Shown here: piece by piece, positions 1-16,254 of the stretch
Numbering within the stretch: position 1 is the first letter of the stretch
Layout of the letters: every line of letters begins with the position of its first letter
DNA from: Hyperoplus lanceolatus
Lineage: Eukaryota > Chordata > Actinopteri > Uranoscopiformes > Ammodytidae
DNA: 64,000 nucleotides
Direction of reading: 5' to 3'
NCBI GenBank assembly: GCA_026929865.2
Contig: CM049416.1
Coordinates: forward strand, 12,652,501 to 12,716,500
The notes under the pieces: generated by a model
Told to the model about the DNA's origin: nothing
Databases searched by the model: none
The model's input: only the letters and a program-made list of their open reading frames with translations
Position numbers and translations under genes: made by a program

Positions 1-609
1 TGTAATAGTTGTAAAATAATAGTTCCAATTTGTAGTGCAGCTTTCATTAGGATGACTGTTGATGACCATTCTTTATTTAAAAACATTTACATTAGATCCT
101 GGTGAATAAATGCATTCATAAATTCAACCTTTATTTTACTCTCCTGCCTTATCAAAAATCGCAGCGTGAACCTCTGCTGAAGCAATAAGTAAGTTAATCC
201 ATTGAGTGAAAATGTTTTATCAGTTTTTCAGTTAGTTTAATAATGCCTAATCTTTAAAGTTATGTATCAAGAAAGCAGAAAAATCCCTGCTTGCAGCACC
301 TCAAATGTGAGGATGTTTTGATTTCCCCTGTGTTCTACAGTATCATTGTCAGTTCAATGTTTAGGGCTTTTGACTGTTGGTGGAACACAATCTGACCTTT
401 TGTTTAAGCTTCTCAGAAAAGAGCATCAACATAGTCACAGATCATTACTTTTGAACACATATTCAAAGGTTTATGTTGTTTATACTGTGTGTGACACAGG
501 TGCCTGCACCTTTAAGAATGGATGCTCATAGGTAGGGGCAGCTGGTCAGGTTGCCAGGTACCGGTAGATTCATAGACTACAATATGTAGTGAAGTCGGAA
601 ATTTCCGAG
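1..609. other. no gene seen
   Basis: AT-rich unique sequence; no domain-bearing frame or recognisable repeat. Confidence 0.6.
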
Positions 610-834
610 TTCCCTGTCCAACTGGAACGCACCGTCAAAAACCGGCTTATGACACACGTGACGACCAAACGTGATGCGATTGGTTGGCTAATCCAGAGTG
701 GCACTGGGCAGATCCAATAGTTTTAAACTTCGACAGACACCCTCCTCCAAGTGAGTGAACGTTTGCCAATTACAGTACTTCCAGACCTTCTGTACAAATG
801 AAATGAAGTATGATGGTCTGGTTGGACCAGGCTA
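610..834. mobile_element. MULE-like MITE, partial copy
   Basis: Right-end homologue of the element at 16255-16628, sharing CTTATGACACACGTGACGAC, GCGATTGGTTGGCTAATCCA and GACCTTCTGTACAAATGAAA, and ending CCAGGCTA at 834. The left part of the family is missing or too diverged to align by eye, so the left boundary is approximate. Confidence 0.75.
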
Positions 835-1419
835 GATGCTCCGTGCACTGCTGGCTTTTGTTAAGTGACCACCAGAGAGAATAAAGCACACGTTAGGGAC
901 ACCCTCAGATGAAGTGAAGAAGACTTTTTTGATTGTACATCCTTGAAAGCGGTAGAAAGGGACGTTTTAGAAAGAGCCCATTCGACGAGGGCTGACAATT
1001 TAGAAATGACTCTGATTTTTCATAAGAGATGGACGTTGAAAGCAGCCTCGGAACCCTGGCACTTTTACTGTCTCCATTTGAATGAAAACTAACCATTCAG
1101 TCATTGTCGCATCACGCAGCTCTGCTAGGAGCGCCTGGTTCTTATTTTCTGTATCGTTCAAAACAAAAAAAATAAAAGTGTTATCTTTTTGCACATGTGC
1201 TTCTCTCTGTGTGGTTGGTAGCTCAAGTGTTAACTGTTTTTGTGTGTTTTTACATATATTGCCTTCACTGTGTTTGTATACAGTGTTGAATGCTGGAAGT
1301 TTTGAGGTTGTGCGTGTGTCTGGGTGTGTGTGCAGACGTGGCCATGCATGAAACACAGCGAGCCTGAGTAATTTATTCTGTCTTATTGTATCGCAACAAT
1401 GCAGACTAAGAAGTGACAG

Positions 1420-1479
<60 letters not shown>

Positions 1480-4086
1480 CTGTGAAAGAGAGAAAACGAG
1501 AGATCTCTCTGCATCCTCTCCGGTCCCCTTCCTTACACCCCCCCTCCCTCCCTCTCACCACTTTGCCACAAACTTTTGTTTTATGTCTTACTCTTTCCTT
1601 TGAGCATCTACTGTTCCATTGTAAAGACAATGCAAAGAAGCGACAGTATGAAGCCATGTGGGGCTCTTTCAGAAGGCTGTTAAACCAAGAAGCAGTATCA
1701 TTTTGACGCTGAGGATATATATTTATTTATTCCTGTGTTTTACTGTGGTCTGACCGGGCTCTCCCATGTGTGGCATCAACTTTCTTCCCTTCTGTCTCCT
1801 GTTTTAAGTGACTTCCATAATTATTTCACTCGCTTACCATATTCCACATTCTAACCTTCAAACCAGCAATATCAATATATGTGAATATTTAGATAAATTA
1901 TTTGATGGCAATTTATTGGTTGATATCTGTTTAGTAAAAGGATGGGATGTTTAAAATTGCACAGATTCTGAAATTATTTGGGAGCAATGTAGATGAATAT
2001 GGATGGAGGAGATTTGACTACTGTATAATGTGTTTAAGAATATATAAAATAAATGCTCACATTTTCAACATTACGCTGTGTTCTTAAAAATATATATTTT
2101 TAACATATCATAAACAGACAGTGGACACCAAACATATCTTTGGCATTTCCAGTCTGTAATTTCTTGTTACATATTGACCAGCATATATGAAGATATGCTA
2201 TATAAGCGTGAATCGGTAATTTGGTAAGGGTTTGATAGACTAATAAATGAAAGCAATCTGTTCAGTGGAGCCTATGGGACTAAGTCTTGTGTTAAATGGC
2301 AAAGGCTGATATTATACAATTTGAACATGAAAAGGGGTCAGCTGTAATATTACCCAATGGTATTTTAGTGTATGCAGCTTGACAATTTGACTATATATAA
2401 CATGTATTGAAGGAAACCGGCTTTGTCTGTATGTTCTGACATTAACTGGTGGACGATATTTTTGCAAAGAAGACAAAAAATTGCTTCTGTTTTCCTTGTA
2501 ATTAAAGACGTAATACTAAAGCCCACTCAAATGATCCCATGCACAAATACAACAGAAACAGAAAAGGTTGTTTGTTTATTGTCTAACAACAACAAATTAA
2601 AAATAGCAATGTTTGTTAATCCCTATTATGCCTCGCCTAATTTATCCCTTTCCTCATGTCTTTAGTGGCTCTTTCCTTCTTATCGCCCCCTTTTTATTAT
2701 CAATCTCCCATATCCCCTCTCTCTATCTCTGCCTCCATCCCTTCCTCCATCTCTCCATCTCCCTTCCAGGGGAGTCCTGCTAATTTGGCCTAATTATGCC
2801 ACAGATTCCGCTCGCTTTCTCCCTGTTTGGTGAATTAGGGTAAATAATACAGTAAGTTATCGTCAGATAAGGCTTTAATCGTGCAACCATCTTCAGCATC
2901 AGATCCATATCCGGAAAGTTTATTTTGCTGAGAGCGGTTGGTTTGTAGTGGGAAAACACATTACATCACATCAGGCTGCAGGGAGGGAAATGTTGATGAC
3001 TCATGTTTGGTGAGGCCTTGACTTTTGAGTTTCAAATGAATTGGTTTAAATGTGTTTTGTGCACTCATAAAGGATAGGGAGACGAAGATAGAGTAAGATA
3101 ACGTGCATGTATAAGTGCTTTTATGGTTTCACCAAATCACTAAACAAAACATTTCCAAACTGGCTTTCATAGTGTATGTTTTAAAAAAGATAATACAGGA
3201 TTTTTGTCCAGGCCCATAGTAATACATTTTCCCCCACACTCATTGCTCATGGATTTTTTGTGTATTCTGTTAGCCTGCGACCTTTTCGAGTTGACCTTTA
3301 GCGATGCTTGGAACGTCCCGAGAGCATCGGACTGCGTGCTCAAAATGATGCCATGCATCACAGTGGCCTCCCAAGCCATAGAAATTAGCCTATTTTGTCA
3401 TTGCTCATGCACAAGGGCAAAGCAGTGGTACGCACGGCCATTATGGGTCATGAGGAGCCTCAGTTGCACTCTGACAGACCGATTACCCCATGAGATGTGG
3501 GGGACTGTGTTTGCCCAGTGGCTCTTACTTCTTTAAAGACTATGCATGCCTCTTTTGTCTTTATCAGTTATGGGGTATTGAGTTTAAATATATAGGGGTT
3601 AGTGGAAGCAATATAGACTCTGTTAGTATACTATTGTGATATTTAGGTCCAAGATAAATCCAAGTCGTCTTTTGAAACTTTTCAAAACCAAAGTACATAA
3701 CATTTTCTTTTACCTACCTTCACCAGCTATCTGTCTATTCATCCATTTAAAATCATTTTCCTGCAAGGTTATACAACATTGTAAATACGTGTAAATATGT
3801 GGAAAACGAAGGCCACCGACTGACCATGATACACCTTTATTCACTGGCCACAAAGTTAAGACTGACGACAGGAATGCAATATGTAACAGTATAATGGAAG
3901 TAGCATAATTCAAAATTGAAACAGTAAGCCTATGATAGCTAATTTTCACTTCTCTCTATCTGACTCCATCTGTGTACATCTTATAGAGGTCTACCAAGGT
4001 GTTTTAGTGGTTAGTCAGTAGCCTGCTAATCATGACGAATAACTCTTTAGAGACCGATACACATTGGGTGACTCATAGAGGTAGTG

Positions 4087-4093
<7 letters not shown>
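835..4093. other. no gene seen; AT-rich intergenic DNA
   Basis: Apart from the TG array at 1423 there is a pyrimidine-rich patch at about 2690-2770. Open frames under 120 codons carry no recognisable domain. Confidence 0.6.
1423..1479. repeat. (TG)n microsatellite
   Basis: About 28 TG units with one GC interruption, followed by a purine run GAAAGAGAGAAAACGAGAGA. Confidence 0.97.

Positions 4094-4121
<28 letters not shown>
4094..4121. repeat. (GA)n microsatellite
   Basis: Perfect AG run after a TATATA stretch. Confidence 0.97.
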
Positions 4122-4150
4122 CAAATGGATCACAAAAGAGGAAAAACTGC

Positions 4151-4583
4151 TGAAAGTAGCTATGAGTAACTTTGAGTTTATGTTATTCTAGCGACACCTA
4201 TGGATAAAAATGCGGTAGTGTTTTTACAAAACGCGTGCCAGCGGTGTGTGCCTTTGCCTTTAGGGAATACGTCATGACGGATGCATCACAATGAGTTTAT
4301 GTATTCATATGTGACTTAAGATTAATTGTGGTAATATGACAATTGCGAAGCAGATACAACTTTGATTTACTACTTACCGTTCAGGAAACATTGGCTTTTC
4401 CCCGGTCTGCCTGTCGTAAATCATTCCCAGGGAAAATAGGAGCCGTGCATATGCATTAATAATAACCATATTTGGTTTTGGCTGATGGTTTCGTTTGCTT
4501 TTACAGGTCATTAATGATCATCAGAGAAAAGAATTAGACTTAGTTAAATTAACATCTAAAAAAGTTCCTTGTAGAAGGTTAAA
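4151..4583 (-). mobile_element. MITE of the GCTATGAGGAACTTT family, uninterrupted copy
   Basis: Reverse-orientation homologue of 19709-20138. It shares AGTTTATGTT, the GTAGTGTTTTTAC block, GCATTAATA-TGGTTT-GTTTGC and CATTAATGATCATCAGAG, in matching order. Ends are GAAAGTAGCTATGAGTAACTTT and AAAGTTCCTTGTAGAAGG. It lacks the hAT-type insert found in the other copy. Confidence 0.7.
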
Positions 4584-7500
4584 TGTACTTTGAATGTTAA
4601 ATTTCATCGCTGCATCTAGTGAAACACATATGTTTTCCCCTCCAGTGAGAAATGTCTCAATATTTTAATAAATAAAATAAATGTCACAGTTCTGAGTCCT
4701 TGGCAAAACTGAACTGCATTAGCTACACAGATCACGTATAGCTTTGTCCATGACGCACGTCTTTAATTTGCAAATGAACGTAACACTGACACTTCGGGAA
4801 AGCTAGTTGTTGCTCTCTGTGTTGCCGCGAAAGCAATTAGCGAGAGTTGCTCCCATTGCTCACTACGTTGCTCCTCTGTTAAGGATTGAAATGTTTGACG
4901 CTATCTCCCACAATGCCATGTCTTGACTGCTATAGGGAGATTCAACAGTGTGCCCCTGCTGTTGAAGAAAATAAAGATGGATTCTGTGCAGCGTTACAAG
5001 TACACCATCAATTATAGGGGTGGCCTCAATTGAATATGATATAATTACATTTGTATAGGACTCAACCAGGGCCTCTGTTTAATGAGCACTATAACTGGAT
5101 GCAGGAGAACATGGTGCATGTAAATTAATGAGTTGAAGATAGTAGTATTTCATTTCCAGTGTTTCTGCAAGGCTGCCACCTATTGTTTCTTATAGCCACA
5201 ATCACCTACGGATGTAAAATCCCCACGCAGAGGTACAGATTGTCTACCCGGCTCAGGCCTAATGTGCGGTAGTTCATTGTTAACATTGGCTTATAGCTGC
5301 CACTGTTTAGTGTAAGCACCAACTAATATGACACTGATTATTTATCCTGATCCTTCGCAGTGGCCAGTGTTTGGTGCCGTGCCCTGTACTAAACACAATT
5401 GTTATCCGTGTTGTGCCTACCTGAATTTCCACATTCACATCCTCTCTCTTATATAAGCGGCATGGATTTTCCTAGGCTCCTGAATGAATAGGCTGGGAAG
5501 ATTAATGTAGACAGGCGTAGAATTTGAAAAAAAAGATTTATTGTACTGTGATTTGACAAAGTGGGGTTATGTAAAATAGTGATTTTCCATTCCCTTTTAT
5601 TGCGGAAATACACAAGTCAAAACCATGCCTGTGTGTGTGCGCTTCCCAGATGCAAACTGCTCTGTCAGTCAAAAATATGGAAAAGCGCACTGTGACTCTC
5701 CCAATCCCACCACATCATCTCTCAATGATAAACGCTGACATTTTGGCCCCTTTTATTCTGCTTGGCAGCAATTTAAATGACTATAATCTACAAACCTTAA
5801 TCATCTGTCTACTAAAACACATACAAGTCTGTTTTTTTATAGGTTAACATCACTGAACCCTAGTTGAACCTAGACCTTATGCCAACCAAACAGTATTCAG
5901 GGGGTTACTATCTATTATTAACATGCGAGAAACAAGATTTGTGCATAATTTACATGCTGCCTCGGAGAAAGCATTTAGCTCTGTTGATTGCATTGCGGGT
6001 CGGGGCCAGACATGAGTTCATTTTCATTTGTTGCAATAATGTGAATTCTGAAGACTTCCACTGTGTCCCTATACTTTTCTTTCTGTTAATAGTTTGGAGA
6101 GTGGGAATGAGAAGTGCCATTATGGAAAACAAGTGTAGATTTGGGAGGACGCCGTTGTATCTTTAGCGGTAATAATTACTTTGCTAGAGGCTACTGTATA
6201 TGCCAGACACAGGCTGGCCGCACTCATTCAACAAAGGATTGATCGGGCAAACAAGTTTTTCATTAATTAACCCCCTACTTTGTCTTCCGAGGTGAAAAAA
6301 GTGAGTTACGGATGCCCCGCTCATTCATCACTCTCATTTACTTTCCTATCACCTCCTCTACACCTCTCTCTACAATCCAACATGCATCAATGCTAGCATG
6401 TCATGTACATACTCAACTGCACAAGCTGTAGTTTGTTGAAGTCTTTTTCTAGGACACACACATTTCCATCAGAAGAAACTCACACCTTTAAAACAAGATA
6501 CTTGCCTACTTACTTGCTCAAAGAAAAATACTGCAAGCATGCACTCATATACCCACGTTTCACCATCAAACACACGACACCCGTCTGTTCATCGGTGCCT
6601 TGCCTTCGGTTTATAGCGAAACAAAGGATACATATATTCCCCTGAGGGTTTTGAGTGCGTATAAGTGTAAAAAGACTACAGTTTTGTTCCACATCACATG
6701 TCACAATTCATGTTCCAGTGCAATGTATACCTTCCCTTGTAATTACATACACTAAAGTTGTTTCCTTGTCCCTGTAGCCTAAGTTATGTGACTTGGGACT
6801 CCTGTCTTAGTTATCTCCTTTGTACAATATTGTTTACCCTATAGTTTACTTGTTTTCCACTATGCATATTTTTTATGTATTTGAATGTGTCATGACCGCC
6901 TGTTGTATCTGAATGTGCTAGGTCAATTATGTGTACGTTTTGTTTTGTGTATGGTTGTGTAGTGTAACTGCCCCCCTCCCCCCCCTACACTTTCCACAAG
7001 AAGTAAAAAGCAAATATTGGTGATGATCACACATTCATTTGCGCATTTGTCATTTCCGTCATACCAATGAGCTGAGAAGTCATAATTATTGTCTTGTTAC
7101 ATAGGGCATTTACTTCAAGAACTGGTTACATCATTAGGGCTGGATAAATGTGCTGATATTGAAAATTTTAGCTTAATTGTTTTTTTTCTCTATTTTCTCT
7201 CCTACAGTGTGTTTTGTTTTGCTGACGGGAAAATGGGAGTGGCACACATAAAAGAAGAAGAGGAGAGAACCTTCGGGAGTATAAGAAAAGGAGGAATAGA
7301 TTAAGAGAAGGATAATTGAGAAAGACGGATGCAGCAACAGAATAAAGTCAAGGTAATGTCAGATAAACAGTGTGGTTGAATAATGAAGGCATTTTTAAAT
7401 TTTTCTAAAGTAAAGTATTGGGAGCATTGTGTGCCTTAGACTTCATTTATATGTGTGATTTAATAAGGCATACAATGAGATGGTAACAGAAAGAGCAACA

Positions 7501-7689
7501 CAACAAAAGCAATGTTAGGAAACTTTTGATGAACGAAAAGAGTCGAGTGCGAACTCGACACTTTGCCAAAACACATAAAAAGCATGCATACACTCACTAT
7601 ATTATCGCACACACACATAAAAAGCACACACATACACACTCAAACCTCGCACACACACATACTAAGCATGCACATATTCACTTAAACCT
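4584..7689. other. no gene seen
   Basis: Unique AT-rich DNA. A C-run (CCCCCCTCCCCCCCC-like) lies near 6968. The ORFs at 5864 and 6403 have no recognisable domain. Confidence 0.6.
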
Positions 7690-7725
7690 CCCCCCCCCCA
7701 CCCACCCACACCACCACACCACCAC

Positions 7726-7785
<60 letters not shown>
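7690..7785. repeat. C-run, CCA-rich stretch and (AC)n microsatellite
   Basis: A poly-C run is followed by CCCACCCACACCACC words and then a perfect AC array from about 7729. It abuts the tRNA-like SINE head. Confidence 0.95.
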
Positions 7786-7786
<1 letters not shown>

Positions 7787-7870
7787 GCTCAGTGGGTAGA
7801 GCCAATGACTTTCACCTGGGAGATCAAGGTTCAAATCCCGGTCCATGCGGGATGTGCAGCCTCAATACTC
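7785..7870 (+). mobile_element. tRNA-like SINE head fragment after a CA array
   Basis: AAGCTCAGTGGGTAGAGCC resembles an A box and GGTTCAAATCC (7828-7838) is a perfect B box, at tRNA-like spacing. The 5' acceptor stem is replaced by the CA array, so it cannot fold as a full tRNA. It is most likely a SINE head or a truncated tRNA pseudogene. Confidence 0.5.
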
Positions 7871-8682
7871 TACTATACTATAATATGGTGAAAGGTGTTA
7901 AAAGCATATACTCACTTATTGTAATCCAAAACACTTTTTAAGAAACAGCATTGATAGGTGATGCGATGTCAAAGAAGCAACATCACAGTGTAGCAGCAAT
8001 CATACTCATTATGTAGAATATCCATGTTCGGGATAATATATAGTATATTTCTTAATTATAATTTCAGATGCATGACTGCAATGATGTGGCAGGTAAAGGT
8101 TGGGGTTATTTTTGTTTTTTTTTACTAATGGGTAGCTTGTGAATTCCGCCTGTATGCTATAAAGTAATTTTTTTCCTTTAATATTATCTAATAATGGCTT
8201 AATGTATCTGTAGCCTGTAGGAAAAAGCATTTTATTTGTCAATTTATTTTCTTCCCCTGTTGTTTACAGTTCTTGTTCAATGCCAGTATAGTGCCTGCTT
8301 TTTACTCTACTATGTATGACAGCAGATCATTCACATTGTATTTTCTCACATTTGTTTATACACAAAAAACAAAAATGTAACACTCAGGGACTACCACATG
8401 AGCAATAAAGAGGGAAAAGGCCTAAATGTAGAATGTTGACAGTAATGCACCTGCAGATGTGCATAATCACATTTTTGCTTAATATTATTAATATTTCTAC
8501 AATTTCCATGACTCGCAACTACAAACTTCTATTGATAGGTGGTGCAGAACAAAAAGAAAATCAGTTGTTACTGGTTACCTTACCTGACTTCCTATATTTT
8601 GATATTGTTTCCTGCCACACTCATAGCCCTGTAATCCACATGACACTGTTCCTCCATTATCCCTGACCCTTTCCTCCAAGGT

Positions 8683-8805
<123 letters not shown>

Positions 8806-9037
8806 ATATCAGCCCTCCAGCAGAGTGGCTTTAATCATAGAGCACCTGTGACACCTGCATAGTGGCACAGTGAGATTCCTGTGAGCCTCTCCCAGTGCGC
8901 TGTCACAATAAATTATATGCATTGTATGTTGCTACAGTATGTGTGTAATATGCTGCCGTAATGTGCGCATGTGAGGTGAGGGGGGAAAGGTTCTCTTTTG
9001 CGGCAGTGTGACATTTACAATCAATTAGAATGGATGG

Positions 9038-9041
<4 letters not shown>

Positions 9042-9110
<69 letters not shown>
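9042..9110. repeat. (TG)n microsatellite
   Basis: Uninterrupted array of about 34 units, 240 bp after the previous one. Confidence 0.98.
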
Positions 9111-9111
<1 letters not shown>

Positions 9112-9218
9112 TGGGTGTCTCTCAACAACAAAATACAGCAACAAAGCCATTCAGTAAACATGCCAATTCATAATGTGAGTTGCTGTTGTCATATCTATAT
9201 ATAGATGCTTTTCTATGC

Positions 9219-9522
9219 ATTAACGGTGGATTCAGTGATTCTGGAGAATGGTCGTTGACAAATCACTTTGTCAACCAAAAAGATCCTGTGTTACTACACA
9301 GCCTATGCTCTGTAAATGTGCATTCTACTAGCTAGGGGGGGTTGACCACCTTCATGTACGTACCCTAGAGCCTAGTCTCTGTACTGTATTAACACCAGAT
9401 CTATTTTTTTTTTGCGCACACATAGTACAGACAGGAAGCGGATCGTTTAGAGAGCCATGATTTTGGACAAAAAGGGAGGTTGTCAACAAGCGTTCTCCAG
9501 AATTGCTGACTTCGCCTTTAAT
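9219..9522. mobile_element. small TIR element (MITE-like)
   Basis: Imperfect inverted repeats of about 45 bp: 9219-9262 (ATTAACGG, GATTCTGGAGAATGG, GTTGACA) against 9477-9522 (TGTCAAC, CGTTCTCCAGAATTGC, CGCCTTTAAT). No clear target duplication. Superfamily undetermined. Confidence 0.55.
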
Positions 9523-10018
9523 CATTTGTTTGCAACAGCATATTTCATTTGATATTGCTGAATTTTTATAACTATCCTCATTCTGTCTAGCAAGTGTATA
9601 TATCTGGGTGTAAATTGCTATAGAGAAATCCATATAACCATGATTTTTTTCCCATTTGCATGGTTCACACATAGCGTGACACTTGGGAACATAGCGTGAC
9701 ACATCATGGGAACAGATCCCAACAATAGGTGTTCCTGCGCAGAAGTGTTTCATTTTCCCAAAAGACGACGCTAGGGAAATCAGAGGAGACGGGCTGAAAA
9801 TGCCAATGGATATGCTAGAAAGCTGGAAATATGGAGATATGTAGAGAGAGAGAGTTCAGGTGTACAGCCAAAATATCAAACCTGCTACTCGCAAATACAG
9901 GAAGAGTCAAATGAGTAGAGCAAAAGACACCCTGACACAGGAAGTGAGATTGTGTAAAGGAGGATAAAGTCGAAATTGCATTATTTAAAGCTTAGCCCGT
10001 AACCTTTCCCACGTACCT

Positions 10019-12329
<2,311 letters not shown>

Positions 12330-12634
12330 TTAATGGAATACTTCACCCATACGGAACCAGCGTTCTATCATTATAAAATAACTATTATAATATAATGAAT
12401 GAGGTTTTTCTTCCCTCAGTCTTCCCTTGGCCCAGCTGTCCTGTTAATTCTAACCCTTACTGTGATGTCACAGTAAGGAAAAGGTAGGGTTAGACAGTGA
12501 GACCATAAAACACTCTTTCTGCCTTTTCTCAGGCTAAGATGATCCGATTTAAATTGTTTTTTGCACATTTATACTAAATAGGATCTCCGAGTTCAATACA
12601 CCTTCATATTCCAACAGGTGAAGTAGGCCTTTAA
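12330..12634 (+). mobile_element. TTAA-flanked MITE, copy 1
   Basis: TTAA-TGGAATACTTCACCC at the left and GGTGAAGTAGGCCT-TTAA at the right, about 305 bp. It is about 85-90 percent alike by eye to the element at 22173-22465 and matches both ends of the 3-kb element at 24812-27828, so it looks like an internal-deletion derivative of that family. Confidence 0.85.
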
Positions 12635-13163
12635 GGTCCTCGTTTTACATGTGTCGGGGGACAAAAAGAGCAAGACAAAACAAAGCAGGGAAAAAGTCAA
12701 ATGAATTCTGGTCTGTTCTCTGCCAAAGAACCAGCGAGTCATCTGCAAAGTCTCTAGCTATTTTTCTTTCCGTCTCCGCTGCAGTTTACAGCGAAATGTT
12801 CCAGAAATACACGGTCCTTGGCATATCAGCAGCACAGAGTCAGATCAAACACTTGTATTGAAGTCATTCAATGGGATGTTGCTGCTTTAACTCAAGAAAA
12901 GAATGTGAAAACTTTATTTTTTTTCCTCCTTCGCTGCTCTCTTGCTCACAGTCGAATGCACAAATTCAATTTTCTGTTTACTCAACACCTTAAAGCTTGG
13001 TGAGACACACACACACCCCGAAACACGCATACTTGCATTCTTTCCTAACAGAATTGCAGTTTTGACGTTTTGATTAATGGCATTGATTTGATCAAAGTTT
13101 CGCGGAAAAACATTTTTCTGCTGCAAACATAAAGGCAAGTTTATAGACGATTATCCTGCGAGG

Positions 13164-13255
13164 TACACACACACACACACACACATACGCACGCACACAC
13201 AGACATACACACACACTGTTTCTCTATCTCTCTCTCTCTCTCACACACACACAGT
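13164..13255. repeat. imperfect (CA)n with internal (CT)n
   Basis: CA units broken by ACGCACG and GACATA, then CTCTCT and CA again. The adjoining CGATGGACACATACAAGAA (about 13271) recurs near 35368 next to another CA-rich stretch. Confidence 0.9.
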
Positions 13256-14536
13256 CATTAGGGTTCATAGCGATGGACACATACAAGAAAGAGTAAACTA
13301 AAGGGAACACATTCACACACATTTCGTCAGCCACACAGGCTCATTGCACTGAGAGAGACGTGTTCCCTCCCTGGCCCACTACTGTTTGAGCACGGTAATG
13401 TGCTGAAATTATTGATCCAACGACAGGACCTAACAACCCCAGCTGCTCTGAAACAAAAAAAGGAAATCAATGGTTATTTCACCCACTGGACCACACACAC
13501 ACACAACATCCCTCATACAGATGTCCACATTTATCAAATGTACAGAAGCTTTTTCCCAACCGCTGTGCTTCAAACACACACGCGTGCACACACACACTCG
13601 CACACACACGCACATATTCATGTGCATTTACCAGACTAAGACACTATTATATATTTTTAGATTAAGTCAGCTTTTGGGTCTCAAGATACACACAAAAGTC
13701 TTAGGAAAACCACTTTAGAGGATTTCGGAGATTATTCAATTAATCATTTAGCCTCTTAAAAGCTTTTCAGGCTGCTCCACTCACTCATTCCACCCTCACA
13801 TCCTTGTCCTCCTCTTCTGTTTCTGCAGTGACACTTTGAAGTTGTTTTTCTCCCTTTTACTTTAACTGAATGGCTTTTTTTGTATGTTCTGAATTAAGAA
13901 AGCAAAACAAAAACAAATGTGTCGTCTTTATGTTTTTCGCCCTTTCAATTCGAGTAAACACAGATACGCGTGGAGTTAATCACTCCTTGAGATAAGCAAT
14001 TGTCTCAATTGAACGCCCCCGCCCCATCATGCCTTCTCCCGTTAATGCATTTTTGTTTTATGCCTTCTTGCAGCACGCCAGAGAATGAAGCGTGCTATCT
14101 GTTGAACAGCACATCGGCACAGTTAGTTTATTTCCCATGGTCGTCTTTTTCTTCAAAAATATTCTTTCTCCGATTTTTCTTACTTCTTACCGATTTTTCT
14201 AAAGCTTTGTCTTCCACCATTAATGTTATACATGTGACAATACATGGCAAAAACAACAACAAAAAACATGAGGAACAGATGATGTAAACGTGGAAACACA
14301 GTGTCCGCTGTCTGCTCATACATGCATTACATACTGAAAATGTACTGATAGACAAGATGCAATCTGAGTGACGTGAAAATGCATATGAAAACACACACAC
14401 ACCCACCACATTCACTTTTATAATGATTTTGTGCACTGTAACAACATGCACATACGCACATGACCCAAGGAATATCATATGAACATCTGCAAACACACCC
14501 ATGAATGTCTCAATGTGTACACGCAGCCATGCACAT

Positions 14537-14537
<1 letters not shown>

Positions 14538-14590
<53 letters not shown>
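14538..14590. repeat. (CA)n microsatellite
   Basis: Perfect array of about 26 units. Confidence 0.98.
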
Positions 14591-14592
<2 letters not shown>

Positions 14593-15125
14593 CAGAAACA
14601 CTCAGGAGATGGATGCAGGCTGATAATTGGCAACAGGTTTCAATAGACTTATTTTGTATTGGATTTCTGTCCCTCCCTTATTAAGAGAGGGAATTGAAAG
14701 CAGCTCAGATATCAAGGCTGAGACAGACCCTGATTGTCTCTGCATCTTATTATGAGCTTCACTCCTCCTTTCTCTTTGAATTATTTTATTCCCCTCCTGA
14801 CAGTAGGGCGGTCTGGGGTTGACGTGTGAACATGGACAAACAGGATTATTAAAAAAATACGCTGTGCACATTTCTATGTGTGTCCATGGCCAAATCATTT
14901 CTGTTTTTCTGGATGAAAAGATAATAATGTGTCTGCAGGCAGTGGAAGCACTTTACTCTAACCTCCACAACATTACTCAACTTTTTGCCATTTAAAGTAA
15001 ATCTCTGAAGGTGTTTTATTCCCAGTTAAATTAAGAATCAAGGTTTTTTAAATTGGGAGAATATTTCTAAATATTTCTAAAAGAAATGTATGCTGTACAT
15101 ATGTTGTGACCTGTATGTGTGCGTT

Positions 15126-15130
<5 letters not shown>

Positions 15131-15206
<76 letters not shown>

Positions 15207-15306
15207 GCGTGTGCGTGCGCGCGCCTAGATGTGTTGCCTGTGGCCAGTAATGACCTTTCTTGTCCTAAATGGCACATGGGCACGAGACGCAGCAATGTGA
15301 TAGAGC

Positions 15307-15349
<43 letters not shown>
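15131..15349. repeat. facing (TG)n and (CA)n arrays
   Basis: TG array 15131-15225 (ending with GCGTGTGCGT and GCGCGC) and CA array 15308-15349, separated by about 82 bp of unique sequence. The two can pair as stem arms. Confidence 0.95.
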
Positions 15350-15355
<6 letters not shown>

Positions 15356-16254
15356 AAAGAAACGTCCTGTAAGGCATAACAGATTTCAACACATTCAATC
15401 TAAAATACTATGTGATAATATCTGACAACTCTGGGCAAGAAGGTGAACACACTTAGTTCCCAAACTGTTGAATTATTCCTTTAACTATGTAGAACTTGAC
15501 ATTCAAACACAGCAGTTTCTGAACTCATCAATACACATAATGTACAGTATTTGTAATATTTAATCATAACTGGGACCCCTACCTGAACAGCAAAACGTAA
15601 AAGCCTGTGGGAAAGGTTTTGTCCGTCTCTGTGTTTGCAGGAAAACACATTCAATCTCACCCACCTACACCAAACCTAGACTTTTGACACAAACAGACAG
15701 AGGGTTGCACAAGCGGTCTGATGTAACCAATAGTCTACAATTGATGGATACAAACACACAGGGAACTTTTATGTCTTCAGCATTCAGGAGGCATGCTGTG
15801 TGCATTTGTGCTGTGACTCCTGCCTCACCGTAGGGGAGAAAACTAACCATAATCAGTAATTACCAGCGAACCAAATGCGGCCAATCACCGCCCCATGTCT
15901 AATGTCTAAATGGCCTCAATAGCCTTTAATGTGCACCAGCCCACAACCGACAGAGAGAGAGAAACTGCTGCCTGTTGCAGCATGTCAAACTTTTGATTTT
16001 GATTGTTACGCTCAAGCTCCACTGTAATGGAAATACTGTGCTGTGTGATACTCAGCGTGATGTGTGGAAAATGGCACATCCATTTACCACTGGCATAATT
16101 ACCACTTAGAATTAAATGGCCTTTGGCAAGCACGGAACCACGCTGGGAGTGAGTTTAACACAGCCAATCACATTGAACTCAACAGCATTCGTGCCATCTT
16201 AAGAAGCCGCTGACACAAACGGCATTGATTTTTAAAGTGGGTGACGCACTTCAT

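Larger units (their letters stand above)
12635..16245. other. no gene seen; CA-rich intergenic DNA
   Basis: Dominated by scattered CA-rich patches and the listed arrays. The 152-codon minus-strand frame at 14128-14586 starts in a CA array and has no domain. Confidence 0.6.

Noticed and set aside
7785-7870. Functional tRNA gene with B box GGTTCAAATCC
   Set aside because: No acceptor stem; the 5' side is replaced by an AC array.
9352-9753. 133-codon minus-strand frame
   Set aside because: Runs through a small TIR element and flank; no recognisable motif.
14128-14586. 152-codon minus-strand frame
   Set aside because: Starts in a CA array and continues without any recognisable domain.
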